Assembly (NCBI GenBank): GCA_040388785.1
Contig: JAZKBD010000048.1
Coordinates: 1 to 39,114 of the forward strand
Direction: 5' to 3'
Origin: 66-474 sp040388785
GTDB taxonomy: Bacteria; Pseudomonadota; Gammaproteobacteria; Xanthomonadales; Rhodanobacteraceae
DNA: 39,114 nt
Shown here one piece after another: positions 16,647-23,891 of this stretch; positions within the stretch are counted from its first letter, which is position 1, and each line of letters begins with the position of its first letter. Made by a program: the position numbers and the translations under genes. The notes under the pieces were generated by a model. The model ran no database searches, was not told the origin of the DNA, and saw only the letters and a program-made list of their open reading frames with translations.

Positions 16647-17873
16647 ATGAAAAAGGCAACGTGTCGCTGCTTGCTGCTGGCCCTGATGCTTCCGCTGATC
16701 GCGGCAGCCGCGCCGCCGTCCAGCCATTACCTTTTCGTGTGGGCGATGGAAGCGAAACATCCCCTCGCTTCCGTGCCGGAGATGACGCCGGCCGACATTC
16801 CCGCGAGGCGCAGCGGGTTGGGAATGGGCAAGGACTTCCTCGCGGTTTTCGATGTCCAATCCGGGGCGTCATTCGGCAAACTGGTGGCGATGCTGCCTGT
16901 CGGCGATGCGGCGCAGGCGCATCACACGAGCTATGCGGAACCGCCGGATGACATGCTCTACGCCAATGACTGGCTTGGGAATCGCACCTACGTCTTCAAC
17001 CTTCACGATCCCGCGCATCCGCGGCTCGCGCGGCAATTCGGCGACGTCGGCGCCCTCGGTTATCCGCATTCGTTCGTCCATCTTCCGAACGGCGACACGC
17101 TGGCGACGTTCCAGTATTCCGGCGGCTTCAATCACGCAGCCGGCGGCCTGGTCGAATTCGATGCGCAAGGCAAGGTCGTGAGGACCGCTTCGGCGATCGT
17201 GCCGGGACATCCCGACGTTCGTCCATACAGCATCGCGATCGTGCCGAAGCTCGATCGCGTCGTCACCAGCAGCGCGGACATGATGGGCGCGCAGGTCAGC
17301 CATGTGGCGCAGGTCTGGCGGTTGTCCGACTTGAAGTTGATCAAGACCATGCCGCTGCCGGCGCAAGCCGATTGGTATTACGACACGGCCGCGGATTCGT
17401 CAGAGCCCCGGTTGCTTGCCGATGGCAAGACCGTTTTGATGCCGACGTTCAACTGCGGCCTCTTCATTGTCCGGAATCTCGCGAGCGATGATCCGACATT
17501 GCAACATGTCTACGACCTGGGCTATCGCATGTGCGAAGTGCCAGTGGTCGCGGGCAATTTCCTGGTGGAAGCCGCGCAAAGCGGGCATGCCATCGTGAGC
17601 CTCGACGTGCGCGATCCGGAGCATCCGCACGAGGTCAGCCGCATCCTGCTGCCGTCGGACGAATATCCGCATTGGTTGGCGCTCGAACCGGGCGGCGACC
17701 GTCTGGCGATCACGGGTTATGGCGCGCTCGACACCAAAGTGCGCTTCGCCACCGTCGATCGTGGCACCGGCAAGCTGACGCTCGCTGCCGACACGATCGA
17801 TTTCACGCGCGCGTGGCCGGATGGCTGGCAAGGCAGCGCGATTCCACACGGCGCGGTTTTCAGCAATCCATGA
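16647..17873 (+). CDS. Exported beta-propeller protein, SELENBP1/methanethiol-oxidase-like
   Basis: A 408-residue periplasmic protein with a signal peptide ending near residue 21. The mature part has repeated blade-like segments such as TYVFNLHDPAHPRLARQFG, GGLVEFDAQGKVVRT, QVWRLSDLKLIKTMPL and IVSLDVRDPEHPHEVSRIL, as expected for a seven-bladed propeller. Histidines recur in the pattern of selenium-binding protein 1 and bacterial methanethiol oxidase: AHHTS (92-93), YPHSF (141), YPHW (342) and a terminal IPHG (401). In that family such residues hold copper. Assignment is by pattern only, so a plain propeller scaffold remains possible. GGAAAGGA precedes the ATG. A second ATG at 16575 overlaps the hydrolase stop but would bury the signal peptide. 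It ends 17 bases before the NTF2-like gene. Confidence 0.75.
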   Translation: MKKATCRCLLLALMLPLIAAAAPPSSHYLFVWAMEAKHPLASVPEMTPADIPARRSGLGMGKDFLAVFDVQSGASFGKLVAMLPVGDAAQAHHTSYAEPPDDMLYANDWLGNRTYVFNLHDPAHPRLARQFGDVGALGYPHSFVHLPNGDTLATFQYSGGFNHAAGGLVEFDAQGKVVRTASAIVPGHPDVRPYSIAIVPKLDRVVTSSADMMGAQVSHVAQVWRLSDLKLIKTMPLPAQADWYYDTAADSSEPRLLADGKTVLMPTFNCGLFIVRNLASDDPTLQHVYDLGYRMCEVPVVAGNFLVEAAQSGHAIVSLDVRDPEHPHEVSRILLPSDEYPHWLALEPGGDRLAITGYGALDTKVRFATVDRGTGKLTLAADTIDFTRAWPDGWQGSAIPHGAVFSNP

Positions 17874-17890
17874 GATCGAGGAGAAGGCGC

Positions 17891-18370
17891 ATGAAAAAAA
17901 TATTCGTGGTTGTTGCGATGGGTTGTGTTGCGCTCTTTGCGGGCAGCGCTTGCGCACAGGCTGCGGCGTCGGCGGCGGAACAGGCGATCCGACCGCAGAT
18001 GGCGAAGATGTTCAGGGCCGCCAACGCGCATGACACCGATGCTTTCATGGCGGCGATGGTGCGCCGCCCCGATTTCGTTTTCGCGATCAATGGCGAAATC
18101 ATTCGCGGCTGGAACGCGCTGCACGCGCAGCAACTGAAATGGTGGAACAACGGCAAGAGCAATGCGAAGTACACGCAAAATGGCGCGCCCGAATTCATGG
18201 CGCTGGGGCCGAATGCCGAAATCGTGACGTGGCCGCTCGTGGGCAGCGGAACGGCCCACAGCGGAAAAGCCACCACCAGCGTCTTCGTCGTCACCTATGT
18301 CTGGCAACGCCTGCCCGAAGGTTGGCGCATCGTGTACGGTCACGAATCGTGGAAGAAACCGCCAGGCTGA
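17891..18370 (+). CDS. Exported NTF2-like (SnoaL/DUF4440-type) protein
   Basis: A 159-residue protein with a signal peptide (basic MKK, hydrophobic core, cleavage after ACAQA near residue 24). The mature part has the single-domain NTF2-like cone fold pattern: helices over AAEQAIRPQMAKMFRAANAHDTDAFMAAM, then strands PDFVFAINGEIIRGWNAL, AEIVTWPLVGSGT, TTSVFVVTYVWQRLPEGWRIVYGHESW. This is the SnoaL/DUF4440 arrangement, which occurs in ketosteroid-isomerase-like enzymes and non-catalytic ligand binders. GAGGAGAAGG lies upstream. It is last in the run of exported genes and converges with dapB. Confidence 0.82.
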   Translation: MKKIFVVVAMGCVALFAGSACAQAAASAAEQAIRPQMAKMFRAANAHDTDAFMAAMVRRPDFVFAINGEIIRGWNALHAQQLKWWNNGKSNAKYTQNGAPEFMALGPNAEIVTWPLVGSGTAHSGKATTSVFVVTYVWQRLPEGWRIVYGHESWKKPPG

Positions 18371-18436
18371 GGCGGTTGCACTCGCGCTGCGCGTGCTAGA
18401 CGAATAGCGACATCGGCAGGCGCCTTTCTTTTCCGC

Positions 18437-19171
18437 TTACGCAGCGAGCACGTCATCCAGCGAATACGTGCCCGGCGGCTTGTCGGCCAGCCACGCCGCG
18501 GCATGCAACGCGCCGCGCGCGAAGATGGTGTTGTCGTAGGCGCGATGGCCGAGTTCGATGCGCTCGTCGGCCGTCGCAAGCAAGACTGTGTGTTCGCCGA
18601 CAATTTCGCCGGCCCGAATCGAGGCTAATCCGATCGCGCCTTTCCTGCGCACGCCGGTGTGACCGTGGCGCGCGAAGTCCGCGACCTCATCGAAATCCTG
18701 GCCGCGCGCCGATGCCGCGGCACGACCCAGCGACAGCGCAGTACCGGACGGCGCATCGACCTTGCGCGCGTGGTGCGCCTCGATGATTTCCAGGTCCCAA
18801 TCCGGCAGCGCGCGCGCCGCATCGCGCAGCAATTTCGTCAGTACCGCGATCCCGATGCTGAAATTGGCGGCGTACAGAACCGGAATGTCGCGCGCGGCTT
18901 CCCGCAACCTGGCGCGCCGGTCGGCGTCGAGCCCGGTCGTTCCGCAAACGAAAGCGATCTTGTGCGCGCGGCAATGCATCAGCGCCGAATCGAAACCGGC
19001 CGGCGTGCTGAAATCGATCACCACGTCGAGCTGCGGCACACTGCGCCATTCGTCCGACGCGCTGATCGCCACCGCCAACTCGAAACGTGCGTCGTCATGC
19101 AACAACGTCTGCAGCGCGCGACCCATGCGGCCGTTGGCGCCATTGATGGCAAGACGTAGGGGATTGCGCAT
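18437..19171 (-). CDS. dapB: 4-hydroxy-tetrahydrodipicolinate reductase
   Basis: DapB reduces the dihydrodipicolinate precursor with NAD(P)H in the lysine and diaminopimelate pathway. The 244-residue protein has the dinucleotide loop INGANGRMGRAL (9-20), DVVIDFST, FVCGTTG, and the catalytic block EAHHARKVDAPSGTA with His133-His134 and Lys137. The ending RAYDNTIFARGALHAAAWL is diagnostic. It is slightly shorter than the E. coli enzyme (273), as in related Xanthomonadales. In Xanthomonas dapB is followed directly by carA; here the oxygenase and exported-protein block lies between them. The 66 bases to the convergent gene contain AACCGCC/GGCGGTT overlapping that gene's stop, with no T run. Confidence 0.95.
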   Translation of the reverse strand: MRNPLRLAINGANGRMGRALQTLLHDDARFELAVAISASDEWRSVPQLDVVIDFSTPAGFDSALMHCRAHKIAFVCGTTGLDADRRARLREAARDIPVLYAANFSIGIAVLTKLLRDAARALPDWDLEIIEAHHARKVDAPSGTALSLGRAAASARGQDFDEVADFARHGHTGVRRKGAIGLASIRAGEIVGEHTVLLATADERIELGHRAYDNTIFARGALHAAAWLADKPPGTYSLDDVLAA

Positions 19172-19213
19172 TTCGGGACCAACAGACTCACGATGCCCCG
19201 AAGCTTACAAGGC

Positions 19214-19315
19214 CGTCATCCCGGCGCAAGCCGGGATCCATCTGCCATCAAAAGGCAGAATCAACATGGATTCCGGGTTCCGTTGCGGTGAAGCCGCAGC
19301 GGCCCCGGAATGACG
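19214..19315. repeat. REP-like palindromic element between dapB and dnaJ
   Basis: A 102-base element bounded by CGTCAT and its inverse ATGACG. The left hairpin is ATCCCGGC/GCCGGGAT around GCAA (19218-19237). The right arm is ATTCCGGG/CCCGGAAT (19270-19311). The GTCATCCCGGC...GCCGGGATCCA pattern is a widespread intergenic repeat type in proteobacteria. It lies downstream of dnaJ and may limit readthrough into dapB. Confidence 0.8.
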
Positions 19316-19372
19316 ACGGAATTGGTGCGCTCGGCCGAGCCCTGACCCTGGCACCGAGTCCAAGCTCGGCTT

Positions 19373-20488
19373 TCAACCCGTCATCTTCGACCAGAACTGC
19401 TTCACGCCTTCCACGAAGCCGCTGTTGCGCGGCGAGTGTTTCTTCGCTTCTTCGGCATCGGCGAAGGTGGCTTCGAACTGCTCCAGCAATTCGCGCTGCT
19501 TCTTGTCGAGCCGCACCGGCGTTTCCACCACCACGGTGCAAAAGAGGTCGCCGGTGTGACGGCTGCGGACGGATTTCACGCCCTGCCCGCGCAGGCGGAA
19601 TTCCTGGCCGGTCTGGGTTTCGGGCGGGATGGTGATGCTGGTCGCGCCGTCCAGGACCGGTACTTCGATGGTGGCGCCGAGCGCAGCCTGCGCAAACCGG
19701 ACCGGCACTTCGCAACGCAGGTTGTCGCCTTCGCGCTGGAAAATCGGATGCGGACGCACATGGATTTCGACATACAGGTCGCCCGGCGTCGCACCGGAGG
19801 GACCCGCTTCGCCCTGCCCTGTCAAACGAATGCGATCGCCGGTGTCCACGCCCGGCGGCACCTTCACTTCGAGACCGCGTTCGTCTTCCAGCCGGCCTTC
19901 GCCATGGCAATGCCTGCACGGCGTGGCCACCGTGCGGCCCGCGCCGCCGCAGTGCGGGCACGCCTGCTGGATCGAGAAGATGCCGTTCTGCATGCGTACG
20001 CGACCGTGCCCGCGGCACGTGGCACACGTGGACAACTTGCCGTCTTCGGAACCCGTGCCGTTGCAGTGGTGGCAGTTGACCAGCGTCGGCACCTGGATCT
20101 TCTTGTCGACGCCGGCCACGGCTTCTTCGAGGTCGAGCTCCAGCAAGTAACGCAGATCCGAACCGCGTGCCGCGCGCCGTCCGCCGCCGAGAATGTCCGA
20201 GAAAATGTCGCCGAAGATGTCGCCGACATCGCCGAACGGCGCACCGCCGCGGCGCCCTGCGCCGTTTTCGAATGCGGCGTGGCCGTACTGGTCGTACATC
20301 GCGCGGCGCTGCGGATCGCCCAGGATTTCGTATGCCTCCTTGGCTTCCTTGAAACGATCCTGCGCGTGCGGATCGTCGGGACAACGATCCGGATGGTTCT
20401 TCATTGCCAGCCGGCGAAAGGCCTTTTTCACTTCCTCGTCGCTCGCGCTGCGCGCGACGCCGAGGATTTCGTAGTAGCAACGTTTCAT
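19373..20488 (-). CDS. dnaJ: Chaperone DnaJ (Hsp40)
   Basis: DnaJ delivers clients to DnaK and stimulates its ATPase. The 371-residue protein has a J domain with HPD at 32-34, a G/F-rich stretch (about 75-110) with the DIFGDIF motif, and a zinc domain with four CxxCxGxG repeats starting at Cys139, Cys155, Cys177 and Cys191. The C-terminal substrate-binding domain includes PGDLYVEIHVRPHPIFQREG. The ATG at 20488 overlaps the stop of the TMEM175-like gene as ATGA and has no strong ribosome binding site of its own, so its translation is probably coupled to that gene. The open frame extends 24 codons further upstream, but those residues are not DnaJ-like. Confidence 0.96.
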   Translation of the reverse strand: MKRCYYEILGVARSASDEEVKKAFRRLAMKNHPDRCPDDPHAQDRFKEAKEAYEILGDPQRRAMYDQYGHAAFENGAGRRGGAPFGDVGDIFGDIFSDILGGGRRAARGSDLRYLLELDLEEAVAGVDKKIQVPTLVNCHHCNGTGSEDGKLSTCATCRGHGRVRMQNGIFSIQQACPHCGGAGRTVATPCRHCHGEGRLEDERGLEVKVPPGVDTGDRIRLTGQGEAGPSGATPGDLYVEIHVRPHPIFQREGDNLRCEVPVRFAQAALGATIEVPVLDGATSITIPPETQTGQEFRLRGQGVKSVRSRHTGDLFCTVVVETPVRLDKKQRELLEQFEATFADAEEAKKHSPRNSGFVEGVKQFWSKMTG

Positions 20489-21069
20489 GTGCGCAGTCTT
20501 GCTTCGAGGCGACGGTCGGGGATGAACCACATGGCCGCGATCGCGCCGTAGATCACGCACGACAATATGGGCGCAAAAAACGCCAACGCAATCCCGATCA
20601 CGTAACCCACCGGCGAGACGATGGTTTTCCAGTCACCTCGAAGCGCCTCGCCGAGGCTGCTTTTCTCGCCGCCATTGGCCGCGATCAGCGCGCGCAGCAG
20701 CGGCACCCACGCGAGGGCCGCGAGCAGCAGCACGATCCCGTAAACCGCCGTCGGCACCGGCGCAGGCACCGGATGCGATTCGTTCAACCAGCTCGTGGTG
20801 AACGGAAACAGCGACAGCCAGAACAGGAAGAACAGGTTCGCCCACAACACGCGCCCGCTGACGTGCGCGACCATCTGCAGCATGTGGTGATGGTTGTTCC
20901 AGTAGATGCCGACGTAGACGAAACTGAGCACGTAACTCAGGAATACAGGAACGTCGGCGAGCAGCGCGCGCCACGTCGCCTCGTGTGGCAGCTTCAGCTC
21001 CAGCACCATGATGGTGATGATGACGGCGATCACGCCATCGGTGAACGCCTCCATCCGCCCTTTGTGCAT
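20485..21069 (-). CDS. TMEM175-family (DUF1211) potassium-channel-like protein
   Basis: A 194-residue membrane protein of the TMEM175/DUF1211 family. The signature RxxxFTDGVxA lies at the start of helix 1 (RMEAFTDGVIAVIITIMVLEL; the usual form is FSDGVFAIAITLLVLE). Five or six hydrophobic stretches follow, including VFLSYVLSFVYVGIYW, LWANLFFLFWLSLFPF, YGIVLLLAALAWVPLL and a C-terminal pair, with a His-rich NNHHHML after helix 2. Characterised bacterial members form tetrameric potassium-permeable channels. It lies 121 bases behind dnaK and overlaps dnaJ by four bases, placing an ion-channel gene inside the dnaK-dnaJ operon. That position is unusual and may tie its expression to heat shock. Confidence 0.88.
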   Translation of the reverse strand: MHKGRMEAFTDGVIAVIITIMVLELKLPHEATWRALLADVPVFLSYVLSFVYVGIYWNNHHHMLQMVAHVSGRVLWANLFFLFWLSLFPFTTSWLNESHPVPAPVPTAVYGIVLLLAALAWVPLLRALIAANGGEKSSLGEALRGDWKTIVSPVGYVIGIALAFFAPILSCVIYGAIAAMWFIPDRRLEARLRT

Positions 21070-21099
21070 GTCCGAGGTTCCCCGCCCCTACATGGAAGT

Positions 21100-21146
21100 T
21101 GTCCGCGTTGAGCGTCGCGCGTCCCAGCGTCGCTCGAACGCGGACA
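21100..21146. other. Long imperfect hairpin in the dnaK-TMEM175 spacer
   Basis: TGTCCGCGTTGAGCG (21100-21114) pairs with CGCTCGAACGCGGACA (21131-21146) with a single bulged base and a 16-base loop. No T run follows on either side. It is the second of two strong structures in this 121-base spacer. Confidence 0.65.
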
Positions 21147-21150
21147 GTTG

Positions 21151-21185
21151 ATCCACCAGCGCGTGCAACGCACGCGTTGGTGGAT
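21151..21185. other. Near-perfect 16-bp hairpin just after dnaK
   Basis: ATCCACCAGCGCGTGC (21151-21166) pairs with GCACGCGTTGGTGGAT (21170-21185) with one G-T wobble around a 3-base loop. It begins six bases after the dnaK stop and has no T tail, so it may protect the dnaK mRNA 3' end or partly attenuate the genes behind it. Confidence 0.7.
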
Positions 21186-21190
21186 AACGC

Positions 21191-23128
21191 CTATTTCGCG
21201 TCCTTGTCCTTCACTTCCGTGAACTCCGCGTCCACCACATCTTCCGGCGACGCGCTACCGCCCGGCGCCTGCTGCGATGCGCCCGGTTGCGGGCCCGGCT
21301 GACCACCGGCCTGCGCCGCCGCGAACAACGACTGCGCGGCTTCTTCCAGCTTGGTGATGCGCGACTCGATGGCATCCTTGTCGTCGCCCTTCATCACCTT
21401 TTCGAGTTCGGACAGCGATTCCTCGACGCGGCCGATTACGTCGCCGCCGACCTTGCCGCCGTGTTCCTTGATCGCGCTGCGCGTGGCGTGCACCAGCTGG
21501 TCGGCCTTGTTGCGGGTGGCGACCAGTTCCTGGAACTTCTTGTCTTCCTCGCGGTGCGATTCCGCATCGGAAACCATCCGCTGGATTTCTTCCTCGGAAA
21601 GACCCGAGCCGGCCTTGATCTCGATGCGCTGCTCCTTGCCGGTGTTCTTGTCCTTCGCGGTGACGTGCAGGATGCCGTTGGCATCGATGTCGAACGACAC
21701 CTCGATCTGCGGCATGCCGCGCGGTGCGGGCTGGATGCCGGCAAGATCGAACTTGGCCAGCGACTTGTTGAAGCGGGCTTGGTCGCGCTCGCCCTGCAGC
21801 ACGTGCACGGTCACGGCGCTCTGATTGTCTTCGGCGGTGGAAAACGTCTGCGACGCCTTGGTCGGGATCGTGGTGTTCTTGTCGATCAGCTTGGTCATCA
21901 CGCCGCCCAGCGTCTCGATACCGAGCGACAGCGGCGTCACGTCGAGCAGCAGCACGTCCTTGACGTCGCCCGACAGCACGCCGCCCTGGATCGCCGCGCC
22001 CACCGCCACGGCCTCGTCGGGGTTCACGTCCTTGCGCGGTTCCTTGCCGAAGAAATCCTTGACCGCTTCCTGCACCTTGGGCATGCGGGTCTGGCCGCCG
22101 ACCAGGATCACTTCCGAAATGTCGGATACGCGCAGGTTGGCATCATTCAATGCCGTGCGGCACGGCTCGATGGTGCGCTTGATCAGATCCTCGACCAGCG
22201 CTTCCAGCTTGGCACGCGTCAGCTTGATGTTGAGGTGCTTCGGACCGGATGCATCCGCCGTCACGTACGGCAGGTTCACTTCGGTCTGGTGCGCCGACGA
22301 CAGCTCGATCTTGGCGCGCTCGGCCGCGTCCTTCAGGCGCTGCAGCGCCAACGGATCGTTGCGCAGGTCCACGCCCTGGTCCTTCTTGAACTCATCGACC
22401 AGGTAGTCGATGACGCGCTTGTCGAAGTCTTCGCCGCCCAAGAACGTGTCGCCATTGGTGGCCAGCACTTCGAACTGTTTTTCGCCATCGACTTCGGCGA
22501 TTTCGATGATCGACACGTCGAAGGTGCCGCCGCCCAAGTCGTACACCGCGATCTTGCGGTCGCTGGCGCCCTTTTCCTTGTCGAGACCGTAGGCCAGCGC
22601 GGCCGCGGTCGGCTCGTTGATGATGCGCTTGACGTTGAGGCCGGCGATCTTGCCGGCGTCCTTGGTGGCCTGGCGCTGCGAATCGTTGAAGTACGCCGGC
22701 ACCGTGATCACGGCGTCGGTGATCGTCTCGCCCAGGAAATCCTCGGCGGTCTTCTTCATCTTCATCAGCACCTTGGCGGAAATTTCCGGCGGCGCCATCT
22801 GCTTGCCGTCGGAGGTTTCCAGCCACGCATCGCCGTTGGAGTGCGCGATGATCTTGTACGGAACGATGTTGAGGTCTTTCTGCACCTCGGCGTCGGTGAA
22901 CTTGCGGCCGATCAGGCGCTTCACCGCGTAGAAGGTGTTCTTGGGATTGGTGACGGCCTGGCGCTTGGCAGGCGCGCCGACCAGCACCTCGCCGTCCTTC
23001 GCGAAGGCGACGATGGAAGGCGTCGTGCGATCGCCTTCGGAATTCTCGATCACCCGCGTCTTGGTGCCTTCCATGACCGCGACGCACGAGTTGGTCGTGC
23101 CGAGGTCGATACCGATGATTTTGCTCAT
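21191..23128 (-). CDS. dnaK: Chaperone DnaK (Hsp70)
   Basis: Cytoplasmic Hsp70 chaperone of 645 residues, close to the E. coli 638. The ATPase domain begins IIGIDLGTTNSCVAVMEG and includes VPAYFNDSQRQATKDAG, NEPTAAALAYGLD, YDLGGGTFDVSI and ILVGGQTRMPKV. The linker DVLLLDVTPLSLGIETLGG leads to the peptide-binding domain and a helical lid. The tail is rich in Q, G and A and ends EDVVDAEFTEVKDKD, the usual co-chaperone-binding end. AGGAG precedes the ATG by seven bases. A sigma-32-like promoter lies in the 90 bases between grpE and dnaK, so dnaK can be transcribed apart from hrcA-grpE. Confidence 0.98.
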   Translation of the reverse strand: MSKIIGIDLGTTNSCVAVMEGTKTRVIENSEGDRTTPSIVAFAKDGEVLVGAPAKRQAVTNPKNTFYAVKRLIGRKFTDAEVQKDLNIVPYKIIAHSNGDAWLETSDGKQMAPPEISAKVLMKMKKTAEDFLGETITDAVITVPAYFNDSQRQATKDAGKIAGLNVKRIINEPTAAALAYGLDKEKGASDRKIAVYDLGGGTFDVSIIEIAEVDGEKQFEVLATNGDTFLGGEDFDKRVIDYLVDEFKKDQGVDLRNDPLALQRLKDAAERAKIELSSAHQTEVNLPYVTADASGPKHLNIKLTRAKLEALVEDLIKRTIEPCRTALNDANLRVSDISEVILVGGQTRMPKVQEAVKDFFGKEPRKDVNPDEAVAVGAAIQGGVLSGDVKDVLLLDVTPLSLGIETLGGVMTKLIDKNTTIPTKASQTFSTAEDNQSAVTVHVLQGERDQARFNKSLAKFDLAGIQPAPRGMPQIEVSFDIDANGILHVTAKDKNTGKEQRIEIKAGSGLSEEEIQRMVSDAESHREEDKKFQELVATRNKADQLVHATRSAIKEHGGKVGGDVIGRVEESLSELEKVMKGDDKDAIESRITKLEEAAQSLFAAAQAGGQPGPQPGASQQAPGGSASPEDVVDAEFTEVKDKDAK

Positions 23129-23178
23129 TTTCAGCTCCTGGATGTTTTGCGGTCGAGGGACCGTCGAATCTTGAATAC

Positions 23179-23207
23179 AAACTGGGGGTTGGCGGCCTTA
23201 TCTCAAG
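23179..23207 (-). promoter_or_regulatory. Sigma-32-like heat-shock promoter of dnaK
   Basis: Read on the minus strand: GCCTTGAG with the -35 core CTTGAG at 23207-23202, a 14-base spacer, then CCCCAGTTT at 23187-23179. The consensus is CTTGAA-N13-15-CCCCATNT. The -10 element ends 50 bases before the dnaK ATG. Confidence 0.7.
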
Positions 23208-23218
23208 GCGTCATGCGC

Positions 23219-23758
23219 TTATTCCGCGTCCCTGGCCACCGCGACCAGCGCCGGCCGCAGCAGCCGCCCGTTCAGTGCGTAGCCCTTCTGCATCACGCTG
23301 ACCACCGTGCCGGGTGCGCTGTCCGGCGCATCCACCATGCTGACCGCGTGGTGGCGTTCCGGATCGAGCGGCTGCCCAACAGGATCAATCTGTTGCAAGC
23401 CATTGCTCTCGGCGATCTTGAGCAGCGATTTCAGGGTCAGGTTCAAGCCTTCGCGCATCGAAGCCACGTCGGCGGTTTCGACGGACAGCCCGCTTTCGAG
23501 GCCGTCGTAAACCGGCAACAGGTCGCGCAGCAACTTCTCGTTGGCGAACTTGAGGCTCTGCTCCAGATCGCGCTGCATGCGCTTGCGCTGGTTCTCGAGG
23601 TCGGCGCGTTCGCGCAGCAGCGTTTCGCGCATGCCCGCAAGGCTGGTTTCGGCCTCGGCCAATTGCCGGCTCAGGGTTTCCAGTTCATCTGGGCTGCCCG
23701 AGTCCGCAGGCGCGTTGTCGTGCGGCGCCGAATCGGGCGATTCCTTCGGGTTGGTCAT
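23219..23758 (-). CDS. grpE: Nucleotide exchange factor GrpE
   Basis: GrpE releases ADP from DnaK. The 179-residue protein has an acidic, disordered N-terminus (MTNPKESPDSAPHDN), then a long coiled coil of the pattern ETSLAGMRETLLRERADLENQRKRMQRDLE. The four-helix and beta-wing part contains LLRDLLPVYDGLESGL, GLQQIDPVGQPLDPERHHAVSM and VMQKGYALNGRLLRPALVAV, the family signature. The ATG at 23758 has GAGGAAA upstream; the frame is open for 36 more codons, but these cover the promoter. It lies between hrcA (133 bases upstream) and dnaK. Confidence 0.96.
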   Translation of the reverse strand: MTNPKESPDSAPHDNAPADSGSPDELETLSRQLAEAETSLAGMRETLLRERADLENQRKRMQRDLEQSLKFANEKLLRDLLPVYDGLESGLSVETADVASMREGLNLTLKSLLKIAESNGLQQIDPVGQPLDPERHHAVSMVDAPDSAPGTVVSVMQKGYALNGRLLRPALVAVARDAE

Positions 23759-23824
23759 GCTGTTTCCTCGGGTGTAGAACGCCCGCCCGGCTGACAGCCA
23801 GGCGAGCATGGACGCAACAGACAA

Positions 23825-23854
23825 ATCTATGCGGCCGACGTACCGCGATTCAAG
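23825..23854 (-). promoter_or_regulatory. Sigma-32-like heat-shock promoter of grpE
   Basis: On the minus strand: CTCTTGAATC with CTTGAA at 23854-23849, a 14-base spacer, then CCGCATAGAT at 23834-23825 (consensus CCCCATNTA). It lies in the hrcA-grpE spacer, 66 bases before the grpE ATG. No CIRCE operator (TTAGCACTC-N9-GAGTGCTAA) was seen here or before hrcA. Confidence 0.72.
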
Positions 23855-23891
23855 AGAAGACATCAAGAGAACCGGCCGGTTTTCGCCCTGA

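Noticed and set aside
15666..17873. 735-codon plus-strand frame containing the propeller
   Set aside because: The first 327 codons are out of frame with the real hydrolase gene; only the part from 16647 is real.
21287..23794. 835-codon open frame opposite dnaK and grpE
   Set aside because: It spans two real genes and a promoter on the other strand; no recognisable domain.
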